From the NCBI GenBank assembly GCA_910586745.1, contig CAJUJZ010000112.1, positions 1 through 7,192 of the forward strand: DNA of 7,192 bases, given 5' to 3'. Below are positions 1 through 6,804 of this stretch, piece after piece (the stretch's first letter is position 1; the number at the start of each line of letters is the position of its first letter). The notes under the pieces were generated by a model. It saw only the letters and a list, made by a program, of their open reading frames with translations. It was not told where the DNA came from and did not search any database. The position numbers and the translations under genes were made by a program. The stretch comes from an uncultured Mucispirillum sp. Lineage in GTDB: Bacteria > Chrysiogenota > Deferribacteres > Deferribacterales > Mucispirillaceae.

Positions 1-30
1 AAAATAAAACTTATAAATAATGGAAATAAT

Positions 31-685
31 ATGAATCAAGAAGTTTATCAAACCATAAAATAGTTAACCGATAAATATGCAAATGATTTAACAAAACAAA
101 TAGATGTTAGAATTAATGAAATGCAAAGCGATAATAACTCGCATTATTTGATATATCGTGTACTAGGTATTTCAAACAAAGAAGGTAAATTAATTGATTT
201 ATATCAAAACAAAGGTAGGTTTTTATATAAATATGCTGGAGCTTTTTTAGAAGATGCAGCAATAAGAAGATGCAGCAATAATATGTTTTAAATATAAATA
301 TGAAAATGCAGAAAAAATAAAAATACAAAATACACAAGGACATAACCCGAAAACATTTGAGATAGATTGTTTAGTTGATGGTAAGTATGCACATGAAATT
401 AAATGGAGAGATGCAACAACTGATGGCGACCATATAATAAAAGAACATAGTCGTATAAAAGTTATTAAAGAAAATGGTTATGTTCCAATTAGGGTAATGT
501 TTTATTATCCTCAAAGAAATCAAGCAAAGAAAATTCAAGAAGCATTACAAACATTATATCTAGGAGTTGGTGGAGAATACTATTATGGTAATTCAGCTTG
601 GGAATATATTAAACAATATACAGATATTAATTTGATAGAAATATTAGAAAAAATAGCAGATTCAAGGAATATATATGATAATTAA
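31..685 (+). pseudogene. Broken type II restriction endonuclease, ApaLI-like
   Basis: Starting at ATG 31 the frame runs MNQEVYQTIK, then hits an in-frame TAG at 61-63 (codon 11) and continues in the same frame to a TAA at 289-291. Just before that TAA a 16-bp tandem duplication (251-282) shifts the frame. Downstream of it the +1 frame stays open to the TAA at 683-685. Removing one 16-bp copy and reading through the TAG gives one continuous product of 212 residues, a plausible complete small endonuclease. It contains a PD-(D/E)XK-like centre: Asp at 365-367, then Glu and Lys at 395-403 in EIKWRDATTDGD (reconstructed D107, E117, K119). The text IDCLVDGKYAHEIKW, and YYPQRNQAKKIQEAL further on, resemble the ApaLI family (which cuts GTGCAC) from memory; specificity here is inferred. 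The last 62 codons from ATG 497 form an open frame but lack the catalytic residues. The end overlaps the methylase start, as in a type II pair. Pseudogene status is well supported; the family call is moderate. Confidence 0.8.
251..282 (+). repeat. 16-bp tandem duplication causing a frameshift
   Basis: Two adjacent copies of AAGATGCAGCAATAA(G/T) lie at 251-266 and 267-282 and differ only at the last base. Since 16 is not a multiple of three, the second copy moves the reading frame by +1. The left side reads FLEDAAI in frame 1. The right side repeats the same EDAAI text in frame 2 and then continues as ICFKYKYENAEK. This duplicated peptide text shows that the event is a recent insertion in the restriction gene and not a natural gene boundary. 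Confidence 0.93.
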
Positions 686-1844
686 TAAAGATTGTTTAGA
701 TGTAATGAAAGAATTTAAATCTGATTTAATTGATATGATTTATCTTGACCCACCTTTTTTTACACAAAAAAAACATACACTATCAGATTCAAATGGTAAA
801 GAATACTGTTTTACTGACAGCTGGGAATCAATAGATGAATATCTTAAATATATGGAAGAACGAATTTATGAAATGTATCGCATATTAAAACCAAAAGGAA
901 ATTTATTTTTACATTGCAATACATCAGCATCACATTATTTAAGAGTTTTATTAGATAAGATTTTTGGTTATAAAAATTTTAGAAGTGAAATTATTTGGGC
1001 TTATAAAAGATGGTCTAATGCACAAAAAGGGTTGATTCCTAATCATCAGACTATTTTTTATTATTCAAAAACTGATAAATATAAATTTAATACTATATTT
1101 AAAAATTATTCACCAACAACTAATGTTGACCAAATTTTACAAGAAAGAGAAAGGATTGGTGGTAAATCTGTTTATAAAAAAGACGAGAATGGCGTTGTTA
1201 TTAATACTAAAATAAAAAAAGGTGTTCCACTATCTGATGTATGGGAAATACCTTTTCTAAATCCAAAAGCAAAGGAAAGAGCTGGTTATCCAACACAAAA
1301 GCCAATAGAATTACTTGAACAAATTATTACTATCAGCACAGATGAAGGTGATTTAATACTAGACCCATTTTGTGGTTCTGGAACTACTTTAGTCAGTGCA
1401 AAATTAATGAATAGAAATTATATTGGTATAGACATATCAAAAAATGCTGTGGAACTTAGCAAATCAAGATTAAATACTTTGATAAAATCAAACTCTGCAT
1501 TATTGAAAAAAGGTGTAGATGCATATAAAACTAAAACAGAGAAAGAACTTGCCATATTAAAACAGTTTGATTGCGATATTGTGCAAAGAAATAAAGGAAT
1601 TGATGCATTTTTGAAAAAATATTACTTAAATGCACCAGTGGCGATTAAAATAAAAAAAGAAAGTGAATCTATAACAGAAGCAATTGAGTTGTTAGCAGCT
1701 GCTGGAAAGAAAAAAAAATGCAGCTTTACTATTTTAATTGTAGATGATTCTATATTTTTAGAAGAAATTATTCCAGAAAATATGGTTATTATGAAAAGAT
1801 ATAATATAGAAGCACAACAGCAAATAGAAGCAAAAATACAATAA
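675..1844 (+). CDS. Site-specific DNA methyltransferase, beta class (N6-adenine or N4-cytosine)
   Basis: This 389-residue protein transfers a methyl group from S-adenosylmethionine to an exocyclic amino group of a base in a short DNA target. The catalytic motif IV, DPPF, is at residues 25-28 (MIYLDPPF). The SAM-binding motif I, DPFCGSGTT, is at 230-238, and YPTQKP at 205-210 precedes it. Motif IV before motif I is the beta order of the N6_N4_Mtase family. The stretch between them (about 110-200) should hold target recognition. DPPF fits N6-adenine better than N4-cytosine, for which SPPY is usual, but does not settle it. Residues 285-389 form a C-terminal extension (VQRNKGIDAFL, PVAIKIKKE, KCSFTILI) of unknown role. 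The start is supported by AAGGA at 664-668, six bases upstream. It overlaps the dead endonuclease by 11 bp, so it was its protective partner and is now orphaned. Gln codons are mostly CAA (CAG 3 of 13), unlike nikA (9 of 14), consistent with foreign origin. No internal stop or missing motif is seen. Confidence 0.93.
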   Translation: MIINKDCLDVMKEFKSDLIDMIYLDPPFFTQKKHTLSDSNGKEYCFTDSWESIDEYLKYMEERIYEMYRILKPKGNLFLHCNTSASHYLRVLLDKIFGYKNFRSEIIWAYKRWSNAQKGLIPNHQTIFYYSKTDKYKFNTIFKNYSPTTNVDQILQERERIGGKSVYKKDENGVVINTKIKKGVPLSDVWEIPFLNPKAKERAGYPTQKPIELLEQIITISTDEGDLILDPFCGSGTTLVSAKLMNRNYIGIDISKNAVELSKSRLNTLIKSNSALLKKGVDAYKTKTEKELAILKQFDCDIVQRNKGIDAFLKKYYLNAPVAIKIKKESESITEAIELLAAAGKKKKCSFTILIVDDSIFLEEIIPENMVIMKRYNIEAQQQIEAKIQ

Positions 1845-1874
1845 TATTTGATTGTAGAACAATGTAGAAAATTA

Positions 1875-1903
1875 TTGCATAAATATATTTAATGTGTTAT
1901 AAA
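1875..1903 (+). promoter_or_regulatory. Sigma-70-type promoter of the nik operon
   Basis: A -35 box TTGCAT (1875-1880) and a -10 box TATAAA (1898-1903) are separated by exactly 17 bp, the optimal spacing. Transcription would begin near 1909-1911, giving a leader of about 25 nt that contains the nikA ribosome site. It lies in the only sizeable gap before nikA, about 30 bp after the methylase stop. The A/T-rich context makes chance matches common, but position, spacing and the overlapping operator support this one. Confidence 0.7.
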
Positions 1904-1921
1904 TCTTCTTAATCGTAACAC
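1894..1921 (+). promoter_or_regulatory. Predicted NikR operator
   Basis: GTGTTAT (1894-1900) and GTAACAC (1915-1921) form an inverted repeat, six of seven positions matching, separated by 14 bases. I recall the NikR consensus for Geobacter and related groups as GTGTTAC-N13/14-GTAACAC; this site has one mismatch. The left half covers the -10 box and the right half lies just past the expected transcription start, so a bound tetramer would block polymerase. The downstream genes are a nickel importer, the classical NikR target. No nikR gene is in the window. Confidence 0.78.
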
Positions 1922-1924
1922 GAT

Positions 1925-1933
1925 AAAGAGGTG
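1925..1933 (+). promoter_or_regulatory. nikA ribosome binding site
   Basis: AAAGAGGTG precedes two consecutive ATG codons at 1935 and 1938. Its AGAGG core (1927-1931) lies 3 bases from the first and 6 from the second, so initiation at 1938 is the better-spaced choice. The two products differ by one methionine, which is removed with the signal peptide in any case. Confidence 0.7.
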
Positions 1934-1934
1934 T

Positions 1935-3494
1935 ATGATGAAGAAGTTTATAATCATTTTCTTTATTTTCTTATTATCCACAATAGTTTATGCTCAAGAT
2001 GACAGAACTCTTACTATTGCATGGCCTGTAAATGCTGGACCATTAAACCCACACTTATATAATCCGAACCAAATGTATGCACAGATTATGGTATATGACA
2101 GCCTTGTTCGCTATACTCCAGATGGCATAAAGGCAGCACTAGCAGAAAGCTGGAATATAAGCGATGATGGATTAACTTATACATTTAAACTGCGTAATGC
2201 AAAATTTTCTGATGGCAGCTTAGTTACTGCGGAAGCAGTAGTGATGAATTTTAATGCTGTTATGCAGAATAAAGCACGCCACAGCTGGATAGCTTTAGTC
2301 AGCATGATAGAAAGTTTTTCTGCAAAAGATGATAAAATATTTGTATTAAAACTTTCAAAGCCTTATAATCTTACATTAAAAGAGTTAAGTGTAGCTCGTC
2401 CTTTTAGAATACTTGCTCCAAATGGCTTTTTAGATAATAAAGACACAAGAAATGGTATAAAAACACCTATTGGCTCAGGTCCTTGGAAACTTATTGAAAC
2501 AAGACTTGGTGAGTATGATATATTTGAAAGAAATGAATACTACTGGGGACAGAAGCCAAAATATAAATATGTAAAAGTTTTAGTGCTGCCTGATGCAAAC
2601 AGCAGAATAATTGCTCTTGAAACTGGCAAAATAGATATGCTTACAGGTGAAGGAAGTTTTACTATTGAAAACTTTGTCCGCTTATCTAAAAACAAAGACA
2701 TTGCAGCCTATAAATCTAAACCAAGAGTAACAAATATGATAGCGTTAAATACTGCAAGAAATAACACAAAAGATGTAAATGTTAGAAAAGCAGTGATGAT
2801 GGCAGTAAATAAAAATAATATTATAAAATATATTTTACTTAATCAAGAAATAAAGGCAGAGCAGATATTTAATCCTGAACTTGAATACTGCAACACAGGA
2901 ATTATTCCTTATGAATATAATATTAATAAAGCAAATGAAATGTTAGAAAATGCAGGCTGGAAGAAAAAAGGCTTATATAGAGAAAAAGACAGCATTATAT
3001 TATCTATTGATTTGCACTATATAGGAATAGACCCAAAACAAAAAGCAATTGCAGAAATTATTCAGGCAGATTTAATGCAGGCAGGTATTAAGCTTAATTT
3101 AGTAGCAGAAGAAAGCACTATTTTTTACAGCTTACAGGCAAACGGCAGCTTTGATATGATATTTAATAAGACATGGGGGCCGCCTTTTGACCCAGGCACA
3201 TTCGCAGGCAGTATGAGAAAGCCATCACATGCAGATTATCAGGCACAAAGAGGATTAAAAGAAAAAGAATATCTTGATAATATTATAAGCGAATTAATAA
3301 TATCAGATAATAATACATTTATTGCAGATAAATATAAAGAAATGCTTAATATTTTCCATAATGAAGCAGTATATCTGCCTGTCAGTTACGAGCTTGATTT
3401 AGCCCTGGTAAGAAAAGATAGAGTAAAAAACTTCCAGTTTGGTAATATGGTAACAGAATTTATGCTGCACACTTTGGAGCCTTATAATGATTAA
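1935..3494 (+). CDS. nikA: Nickel ABC transporter, periplasmic substrate-binding protein NikA
   Basis: NikA captures nickel, in E. coli as a chelate such as Ni-(L-His)2, and hands it to NikBC. The product is 519 residues, family SBP_bac_5, close to E. coli NikA in length. Residues 1-20 are a Sec signal peptide (lysines 3-4, hydrophobic core 5-18, likely cleavage VYA/QDD); there is no lipobox cysteine, so it should be soluble in the periplasm. NikA-specific text includes AWPVNAGPLNPH at 29-40, PIGSGPW at 178-184, TWGPPFDP at 413-420 and PSHADYQAQRGL at 430-441. By alignment from memory, the E. coli pocket residues Arg97, Trp100, Arg137, Trp398 and His416 correspond to Arg115, Trp118, Arg155, Trp414 and His432. 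E. coli Tyr402 is Phe418 here. These details favour nickel over generic dipeptide binding. It is the first gene of the operon, behind a NikR-type operator, and overlaps nikB by 8 bp. The ATG at 1938 is an equally good start. Confidence 0.95.
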   Translation: MMKKFIIIFFIFLLSTIVYAQDDRTLTIAWPVNAGPLNPHLYNPNQMYAQIMVYDSLVRYTPDGIKAALAESWNISDDGLTYTFKLRNAKFSDGSLVTAEAVVMNFNAVMQNKARHSWIALVSMIESFSAKDDKIFVLKLSKPYNLTLKELSVARPFRILAPNGFLDNKDTRNGIKTPIGSGPWKLIETRLGEYDIFERNEYYWGQKPKYKYVKVLVLPDANSRIIALETGKIDMLTGEGSFTIENFVRLSKNKDIAAYKSKPRVTNMIALNTARNNTKDVNVRKAVMMAVNKNNIIKYILLNQEIKAEQIFNPELEYCNTGIIPYEYNINKANEMLENAGWKKKGLYREKDSIILSIDLHYIGIDPKQKAIAEIIQADLMQAGIKLNLVAEESTIFYSLQANGSFDMIFNKTWGPPFDPGTFAGSMRKPSHADYQAQRGLKEKEYLDNIISELIISDNNTFIADKYKEMLNIFHNEAVYLPVSYELDLALVRKDRVKNFQFGNMVTEFMLHTLEPYND

Positions 3495-4419
3495 ATATAT
3501 TGTAAAAAGGCTTCTTCTTATTATACCTGTTATGCTTGCAGTATCATTTATTGTGTTTACTGTGCTAAGGCTTGGACCAGTAGATCCAGCTCAAGCATAT
3601 CTTCTTAATTCAAGAATACCGCCAACAGAAGAAGCACTATCTGTTACAAGAGCAGAATTAGGGCTTGATAATCCGTTTTTTACTCAATATGCATTATGGA
3701 TTAAAGGGGCAGTGCAGCTTGATTTTGGTGTGTCTTATATGACTAAGCGAGATGCTTTTGGCGATTTAATGTATTATTTTCCAACTACATTAAAAGTGAC
3801 ATTTTTAGCTATGATAGTAGTTATAATTGTAAGTATCCCACTTGGTATATTAGGTGCAGTAAAAAAAGACAGTTTAGCAGATAAATTAATAAAATTTTTC
3901 TCATTTATTGGAGTGTCTACCCCTAGTTTTTGGTTTGGTTTTCTACTTATATATATATTTGCACTAAAATTAAATATCTTACGGCCATTTGGATTAGATG
4001 GTTTTTCAAGCTGGATTATGCCTGTTTTAACTCTTGGTTTAATGTCTAGTGCTATTAATACTCGTATTACTAGAACAAGTTTTTTAGAGCATATAAATAA
4101 CCGCTCTGTATGGTATTTAAAAGTAAATGGTGTGCATAAAAATACTATTATGGGAAAATATGTGCTTAAAAACTCTATGCTTCCAGTGATTACTTCACTT
4201 GGTATGCATTTTGGTGAATTAATTGGCGGTGCTGTTGTGGTGGAAGTACTTTTTGCTCTGCCTGGAGTTGGAAGATATGTTGTTTCATCTATTACTAACC
4301 ATGATTACCCTGTTATACAGTGCTTTATGATACTTATGACTGGTGTATTTATAATAGTAAACTTAATTATAGATATAATATATGTTTACTTAAACCCTAA
4401 AATAAAATATGGAGCATAA
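3487..4419 (+). CDS. nikB: Nickel ABC transporter permease NikB
   Basis: One of the two inner-membrane subunits forming the nickel pathway, 310 residues, close to E. coli NikB. It begins with the family pattern MIKYIVKRLLLIIPVML. Predicted membrane helices lie near residues 9-27, 103-124, 135-160, 176-194, 234-256 and 276-300, and the large segment between the first two (about 30-100) is periplasmic. The BPD_transp_1 domain covers roughly 95-305. The cytoplasmic coupling loop, about 200-235, keeps the conserved Gly215 but has a degenerate EAA motif (SVWYLKVNG), which I recall is also true of E. coli NikB. GMHFGELIGGAVVVE (239-253) and NHDYPVIQCF (271-280) are NikB-like. GGAG at 3476-3479 lies seven bases before the ATG, inside the end of nikA, so translation is likely coupled. 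The generic alternative, a dipeptide permease, is less likely given the full nik set. Confidence 0.94.
   Translation: MIKYIVKRLLLIIPVMLAVSFIVFTVLRLGPVDPAQAYLLNSRIPPTEEALSVTRAELGLDNPFFTQYALWIKGAVQLDFGVSYMTKRDAFGDLMYYFPTTLKVTFLAMIVVIIVSIPLGILGAVKKDSLADKLIKFFSFIGVSTPSFWFGFLLIYIFALKLNILRPFGLDGFSSWIMPVLTLGLMSSAINTRITRTSFLEHINNRSVWYLKVNGVHKNTIMGKYVLKNSMLPVITSLGMHFGELIGGAVVVEVLFALPGVGRYVVSSITNHDYPVIQCFMILMTGVFIIVNLIIDIIYVYLNPKIKYGA
4411..4414 (+). promoter_or_regulatory. Ribosome binding site that decides the nikC start
   Basis: GGAG at 4411-4414 is six bases from the ATG at 4421. The earlier in-frame ATG at 4409 overlaps this element and has no comparable purine-rich site at a usable distance upstream. 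The later ATG is therefore the better start. It removes only MEHN from the longer reading and leaves one base between the nikB stop and nikC. Confidence 0.7.
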
Positions 4420-4420
4420 T

Positions 4421-5242
4421 ATGAAAGATAAAGGATTAATTATACTTTTTTCATTACTTGCTTTAATAATATTAAGTGCATTATTTGCTCCAATTATTGC
4501 TCCATACAGCCCTTATGATGTAGATGTAACAAATAAATTTGCACCTGTTACTTCCAGCCATATTTTAGGAACAGACCATTTAGGCAGAGATGTATTTTCA
4601 AGAATAGTATACGGAACAAGAATGTCTTTAATAAGTGTTTTAGCAACTATATTAATAGTGCTTTTACTTTCTTTAATAGTAGGAAGCATAGCAGGCTTTA
4701 GAGGCGGACTTTTTGACAGCGTGCTTATGAGAATATGCGATGTATTCCTTATATTCCCTACATTTATACTTGCTTTATTTTTTATAGGTGTGTTAGGTGT
4801 TGGGCTTATAAATGTAATTATAGCAATAGCCTTGACACACTGGGCATGGTATGCGCGTATTGTTAGAAGTATTGTACTTGAAACAAAACAGAAAAATTAT
4901 GTGCTTGCTGCAAAATGCTTAGGTTCATCAAGGCTTAAAATAGTGTTAAAGCATATTATGCCAAAGGTATTATCTCAGGTTATAATTTTATCTACATTAG
5001 ATTTAGGGCATATGATGCTTCATGTGGCAGGTCTCAGCTTTTTAGGTCTTGGAGTTCAGGCACCAGCAGCAGAATGGGGTGTTATGATAAATGATGCAGC
5101 ACCTTATATTAGAGAGTATCCAGAATTAATGTTATACCCTGGTATTTGCATATTTATTACAGTTGGAGTGTTTAACAGCATTGGCGAAAGGTTAAGAGAT
5201 AAATATGATAAAATGCAATACACTAGAGAGAGTGAAATATGA
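4421..5242 (+). CDS. nikC: Nickel ABC transporter permease NikC
   Basis: Second channel subunit, pairing with NikB; 273 residues from the chosen start (277 from the alternative ATG at 4409). An N-terminal helix (about 5-27) leads to the family signature LGTDHLGRDVFSR at 49-61. The BPD_transp_1 domain follows, with helices near 68-93, 105-127, 129-146, 183-205 and 238-255. The EAA loop that docks on the ATPases is at about 154-183 (YVLAAKCLG, with Ala163, Ala164 and Gly168). NVIIAIALTHWAWYARIVRS (131-150) and the segment 198-226 ending in EWGVMINDA are nearly the E. coli NikC text as I remember it, which separates it from DppC and OppC. The last base triplet overlaps the nikD start as ATGA. 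No damage is visible. Confidence 0.94.
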   Translation: MKDKGLIILFSLLALIILSALFAPIIAPYSPYDVDVTNKFAPVTSSHILGTDHLGRDVFSRIVYGTRMSLISVLATILIVLLLSLIVGSIAGFRGGLFDSVLMRICDVFLIFPTFILALFFIGVLGVGLINVIIAIALTHWAWYARIVRSIVLETKQKNYVLAAKCLGSSRLKIVLKHIMPKVLSQVIILSTLDLGHMMLHVAGLSFLGLGVQAPAAEWGVMINDAAPYIREYPELMLYPGICIFITVGVFNSIGERLRDKYDKMQYTRESEI

Positions 5243-6030
5243 GTGAAAAAATAATCAGTATTAATAATTTATCTGCTGGGACTAAAAATAATCAGATACT
5301 TTATAATATATCCTTTGATATACATGAATGTGAAATTGTATGCCTTTTAGGTCAGTCTGGCTCTGGTAAGACTATGACAGCTCTCTCTATTTTAAATATG
5401 CTGCCATTAAATGTTATGCAGACTTACGGTTCTATATTATATAACAATAAGCCCTTTAATGAAAATATGCGTGGTTCATTTATAAGTATGATTATGCAGA
5501 TACCTGCTTCATGTTTTGACAGTGTTTTTACAATAGGTGATCATTTTAAAGATATATTAATATCTAATAATAAAGAATATTCTATAGAGAAAGTATGTGC
5601 TGCATTAGAAAAAGTAGAGCTTGATAACCCACAGGATATTTTAAATTCATATCCATTTCAGCTTTCAGGCGGTATGCTTCAAAGAGTAATGATTGCAATA
5701 GCTTTATCTCTTGACAGCAAAGTTATTATAGCAGATGAGCCTACATCTGATCTAGATATTGCAGGTCAGAAAGAAATTATTGATTTAATATTAAAATTAA
5801 AAAAAGAAAATAAATCTGTGCTTATGATAACTCATAATCTTGCAGTTGCAAAAAGCTGTGCAGATAAAATTGCAGTTATGGAACAGGGTAGAATTATAGA
5901 TATTTTTAATACAGATGAACTGTTTTCAGAAAACCGCCATAAATATACAAAAGAGCTTATTGCTGCTAATAAATGGCTGTATGCTAATAAGTGGAATATT
6001 GATTTAGGGGAAAATTATGCTGAAGTGTGA
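5239..6030 (+). CDS. nikD: Nickel ABC transporter ATP-binding protein NikD
   Basis: Cytoplasmic ATPase that works as a heterodimer with NikE to power import through NikBC; 263 residues. All ABC motifs are present in order: Walker A GQSGSGKT (38-45), Q-loop Gln87 in MIMQIP, signature LSGGMLQR (142-149), Walker B VIIADEP (162-168) with catalytic Glu167, D-loop SDLD (170-173), and switch His199 in ITHN. LSGGMLQR and the C-terminal text ELIAANKWLY resemble E. coli NikD. A short C-terminal extension follows the nucleotide-binding domain, as in oligopeptide-type ATPases. It starts in an ATGA overlap with nikC behind a weak purine run (AGAGAGAG, 5225-5232), so it probably depends on translational coupling. 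It overlaps nikE by 14 bp. Confidence 0.94.
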   Translation: MSEKIISINNLSAGTKNNQILYNISFDIHECEIVCLLGQSGSGKTMTALSILNMLPLNVMQTYGSILYNNKPFNENMRGSFISMIMQIPASCFDSVFTIGDHFKDILISNNKEYSIEKVCAALEKVELDNPQDILNSYPFQLSGGMLQRVMIAIALSLDSKVIIADEPTSDLDIAGQKEIIDLILKLKKENKSVLMITHNLAVAKSCADKIAVMEQGRIIDIFNTDELFSENRHKYTKELIAANKWLYANKWNIDLGENYAEV

Positions 6031-6772
6031 GAATATTACTAAAATATATAATGATAACAGCTGGTTCTCTAAAAAAGAAAGTATAAAAGTGCTTGAAAAT
6101 ATATCATTTCACTTAAAGCAGGGTAAAAGTATGGGTTTTGCTGGCAGAAATGGAGCAGGCAAAAGTACACTTATGCGTATAATATTATGTCTTGAAAAAG
6201 CAACAGAAGGCACTGTTTTATTTATGGGTAAAAATATACACAGCTTAAAATATAATGAATTAAAAAATATATATAAAGATATGCAGGTGGTGTTTCAAGA
6301 CCCACAAAGCTCTATGAACCCACAATTTACTGTGTATGATGTAATAAAAGAGCCAGTTGAAAATTATTATAATTATAAAACAGATGAAGTAAAAGATATA
6401 GTTCTTAATCTACTTTCAGCAGTGAAGCTTAGTGAAGATAAAATGTATAAGAATATAATGCATTTAAGCGGAGGTGAGCAGCAGAGAGTGTCTGTTGCAA
6501 GAGCATTATCTGTGCATCCTAAATTATTAATACTTGATGAGGCATTAAGCAGCCTTGATATGATAATTCAGGCAGAAATTATTAGGCTTTTAGAAGAATT
6601 AAAGGAAAAATACAAGCTTTCATATCTTGTAATATCTCATGATATAAGGATAATATTAAAGCTTTGTGATGATATTATATTTTTAGAAAATGGTATAATA
6701 AAAGATAAGTTCTCAATAGAGCAGGGCATAAATAACCCAAGTGAAAGTTTTAAAAATATGATGATAATATAG
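6017..6772 (+). CDS. nikE: Nickel ABC transporter ATP-binding protein NikE
   Basis: Second ATPase of the importer, 251 residues, expected to dimerise with NikD at the inner face of the membrane. Motifs seen: Walker A GRNGAGKS (43-50), Q-loop Gln94 in VVFQDPQSSMNP, signature LSGGEQQR (150-157), Walker B LLILDEA (170-176) with Glu175, D-loop SSLD (178-181), and switch His208 in ISHD. DEALSSLD, where most peptide ATPases have DEPTSALD, is the NikE pattern as I recall it from E. coli (DEAVSNLD). AGGGG at 6006-6010, six bases before the ATG and inside the end of nikD, sets the start. It is the last gene of the operon: the terminator begins two bases after its stop. No nikR follows, unlike in E. 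coli. Confidence 0.94.
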   Translation: MLKCENITKIYNDNSWFSKKESIKVLENISFHLKQGKSMGFAGRNGAGKSTLMRIILCLEKATEGTVLFMGKNIHSLKYNELKNIYKDMQVVFQDPQSSMNPQFTVYDVIKEPVENYYNYKTDEVKDIVLNLLSAVKLSEDKMYKNIMHLSGGEQQRVSVARALSVHPKLLILDEALSSLDMIIQAEIIRLLEELKEKYKLSYLVISHDIRIILKLCDDIIFLENGIIKDKFSIEQGINNPSESFKNMMII

Positions 6773-6773
6773 A

Positions 6774-6804
6774 TTAAGCCCTTTAATAAGGGCTTAATTA
6801 TTTT
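6774..6804 (+). terminator. Rho-independent terminator of the nik operon
   Basis: TTAAGCCCTT (6774-6783) and AAGGGCTTAA (6788-6797) pair perfectly over 10 bp around a TAAT loop; A6773 and T6798 can add an eleventh pair. A T-rich tail ATTATTTT (6797-6804) follows. The stem starts one base after the nikE stop and ends directly at the stop codon of the minus-strand remnant, so it sits between two convergent genes and may have served both. The tail on the minus strand (ATCTATATT) is poorer. Confidence 0.9.

Noticed and set aside
113..343. Minus-strand open frame of 76 codons
   Set aside because: Rich in Phe, Tyr, Leu and Cys with no domain-like text, and antisense to the restriction gene whose plus-strand reading is convincing. 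It is a shadow of A/T-rich coding sequence.
497..685. Separate 62-residue gene starting at ATG 497
   Set aside because: Its frame is open far upstream to the duplication and carries the catalytic motif there, so it is the tail of the broken endonuclease. There is no good ribosome site before 497.
1912..1924. ATCGT-AAC-ACGAT palindrome as a separate operator
   Set aside because: Only 5 bp arms, and it overlaps the right half of the much better GTGTTAT-N14-GTAACAC pair; probably incidental.
4072..4191. Degenerate EAA loop in NikB as a sign of damage
   Set aside because: The key glycine remains, and E. coli NikB is similarly divergent in this loop as I recall it, so it looks like a family trait.
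6535..6562. Walker B/D-loop DEALSSLD in NikE as a mutated DEPTSALD
   Set aside because: The catalytic Asp and Glu are intact, and an alanine in place of proline is the usual NikE form.
1935..6772. A dipeptide or oligopeptide importer instead of a nickel importer
   Set aside because: The NikA pocket residues, NikB- and NikC-specific text, the NikE D-loop and the upstream NikR-type operator all point to nickel.
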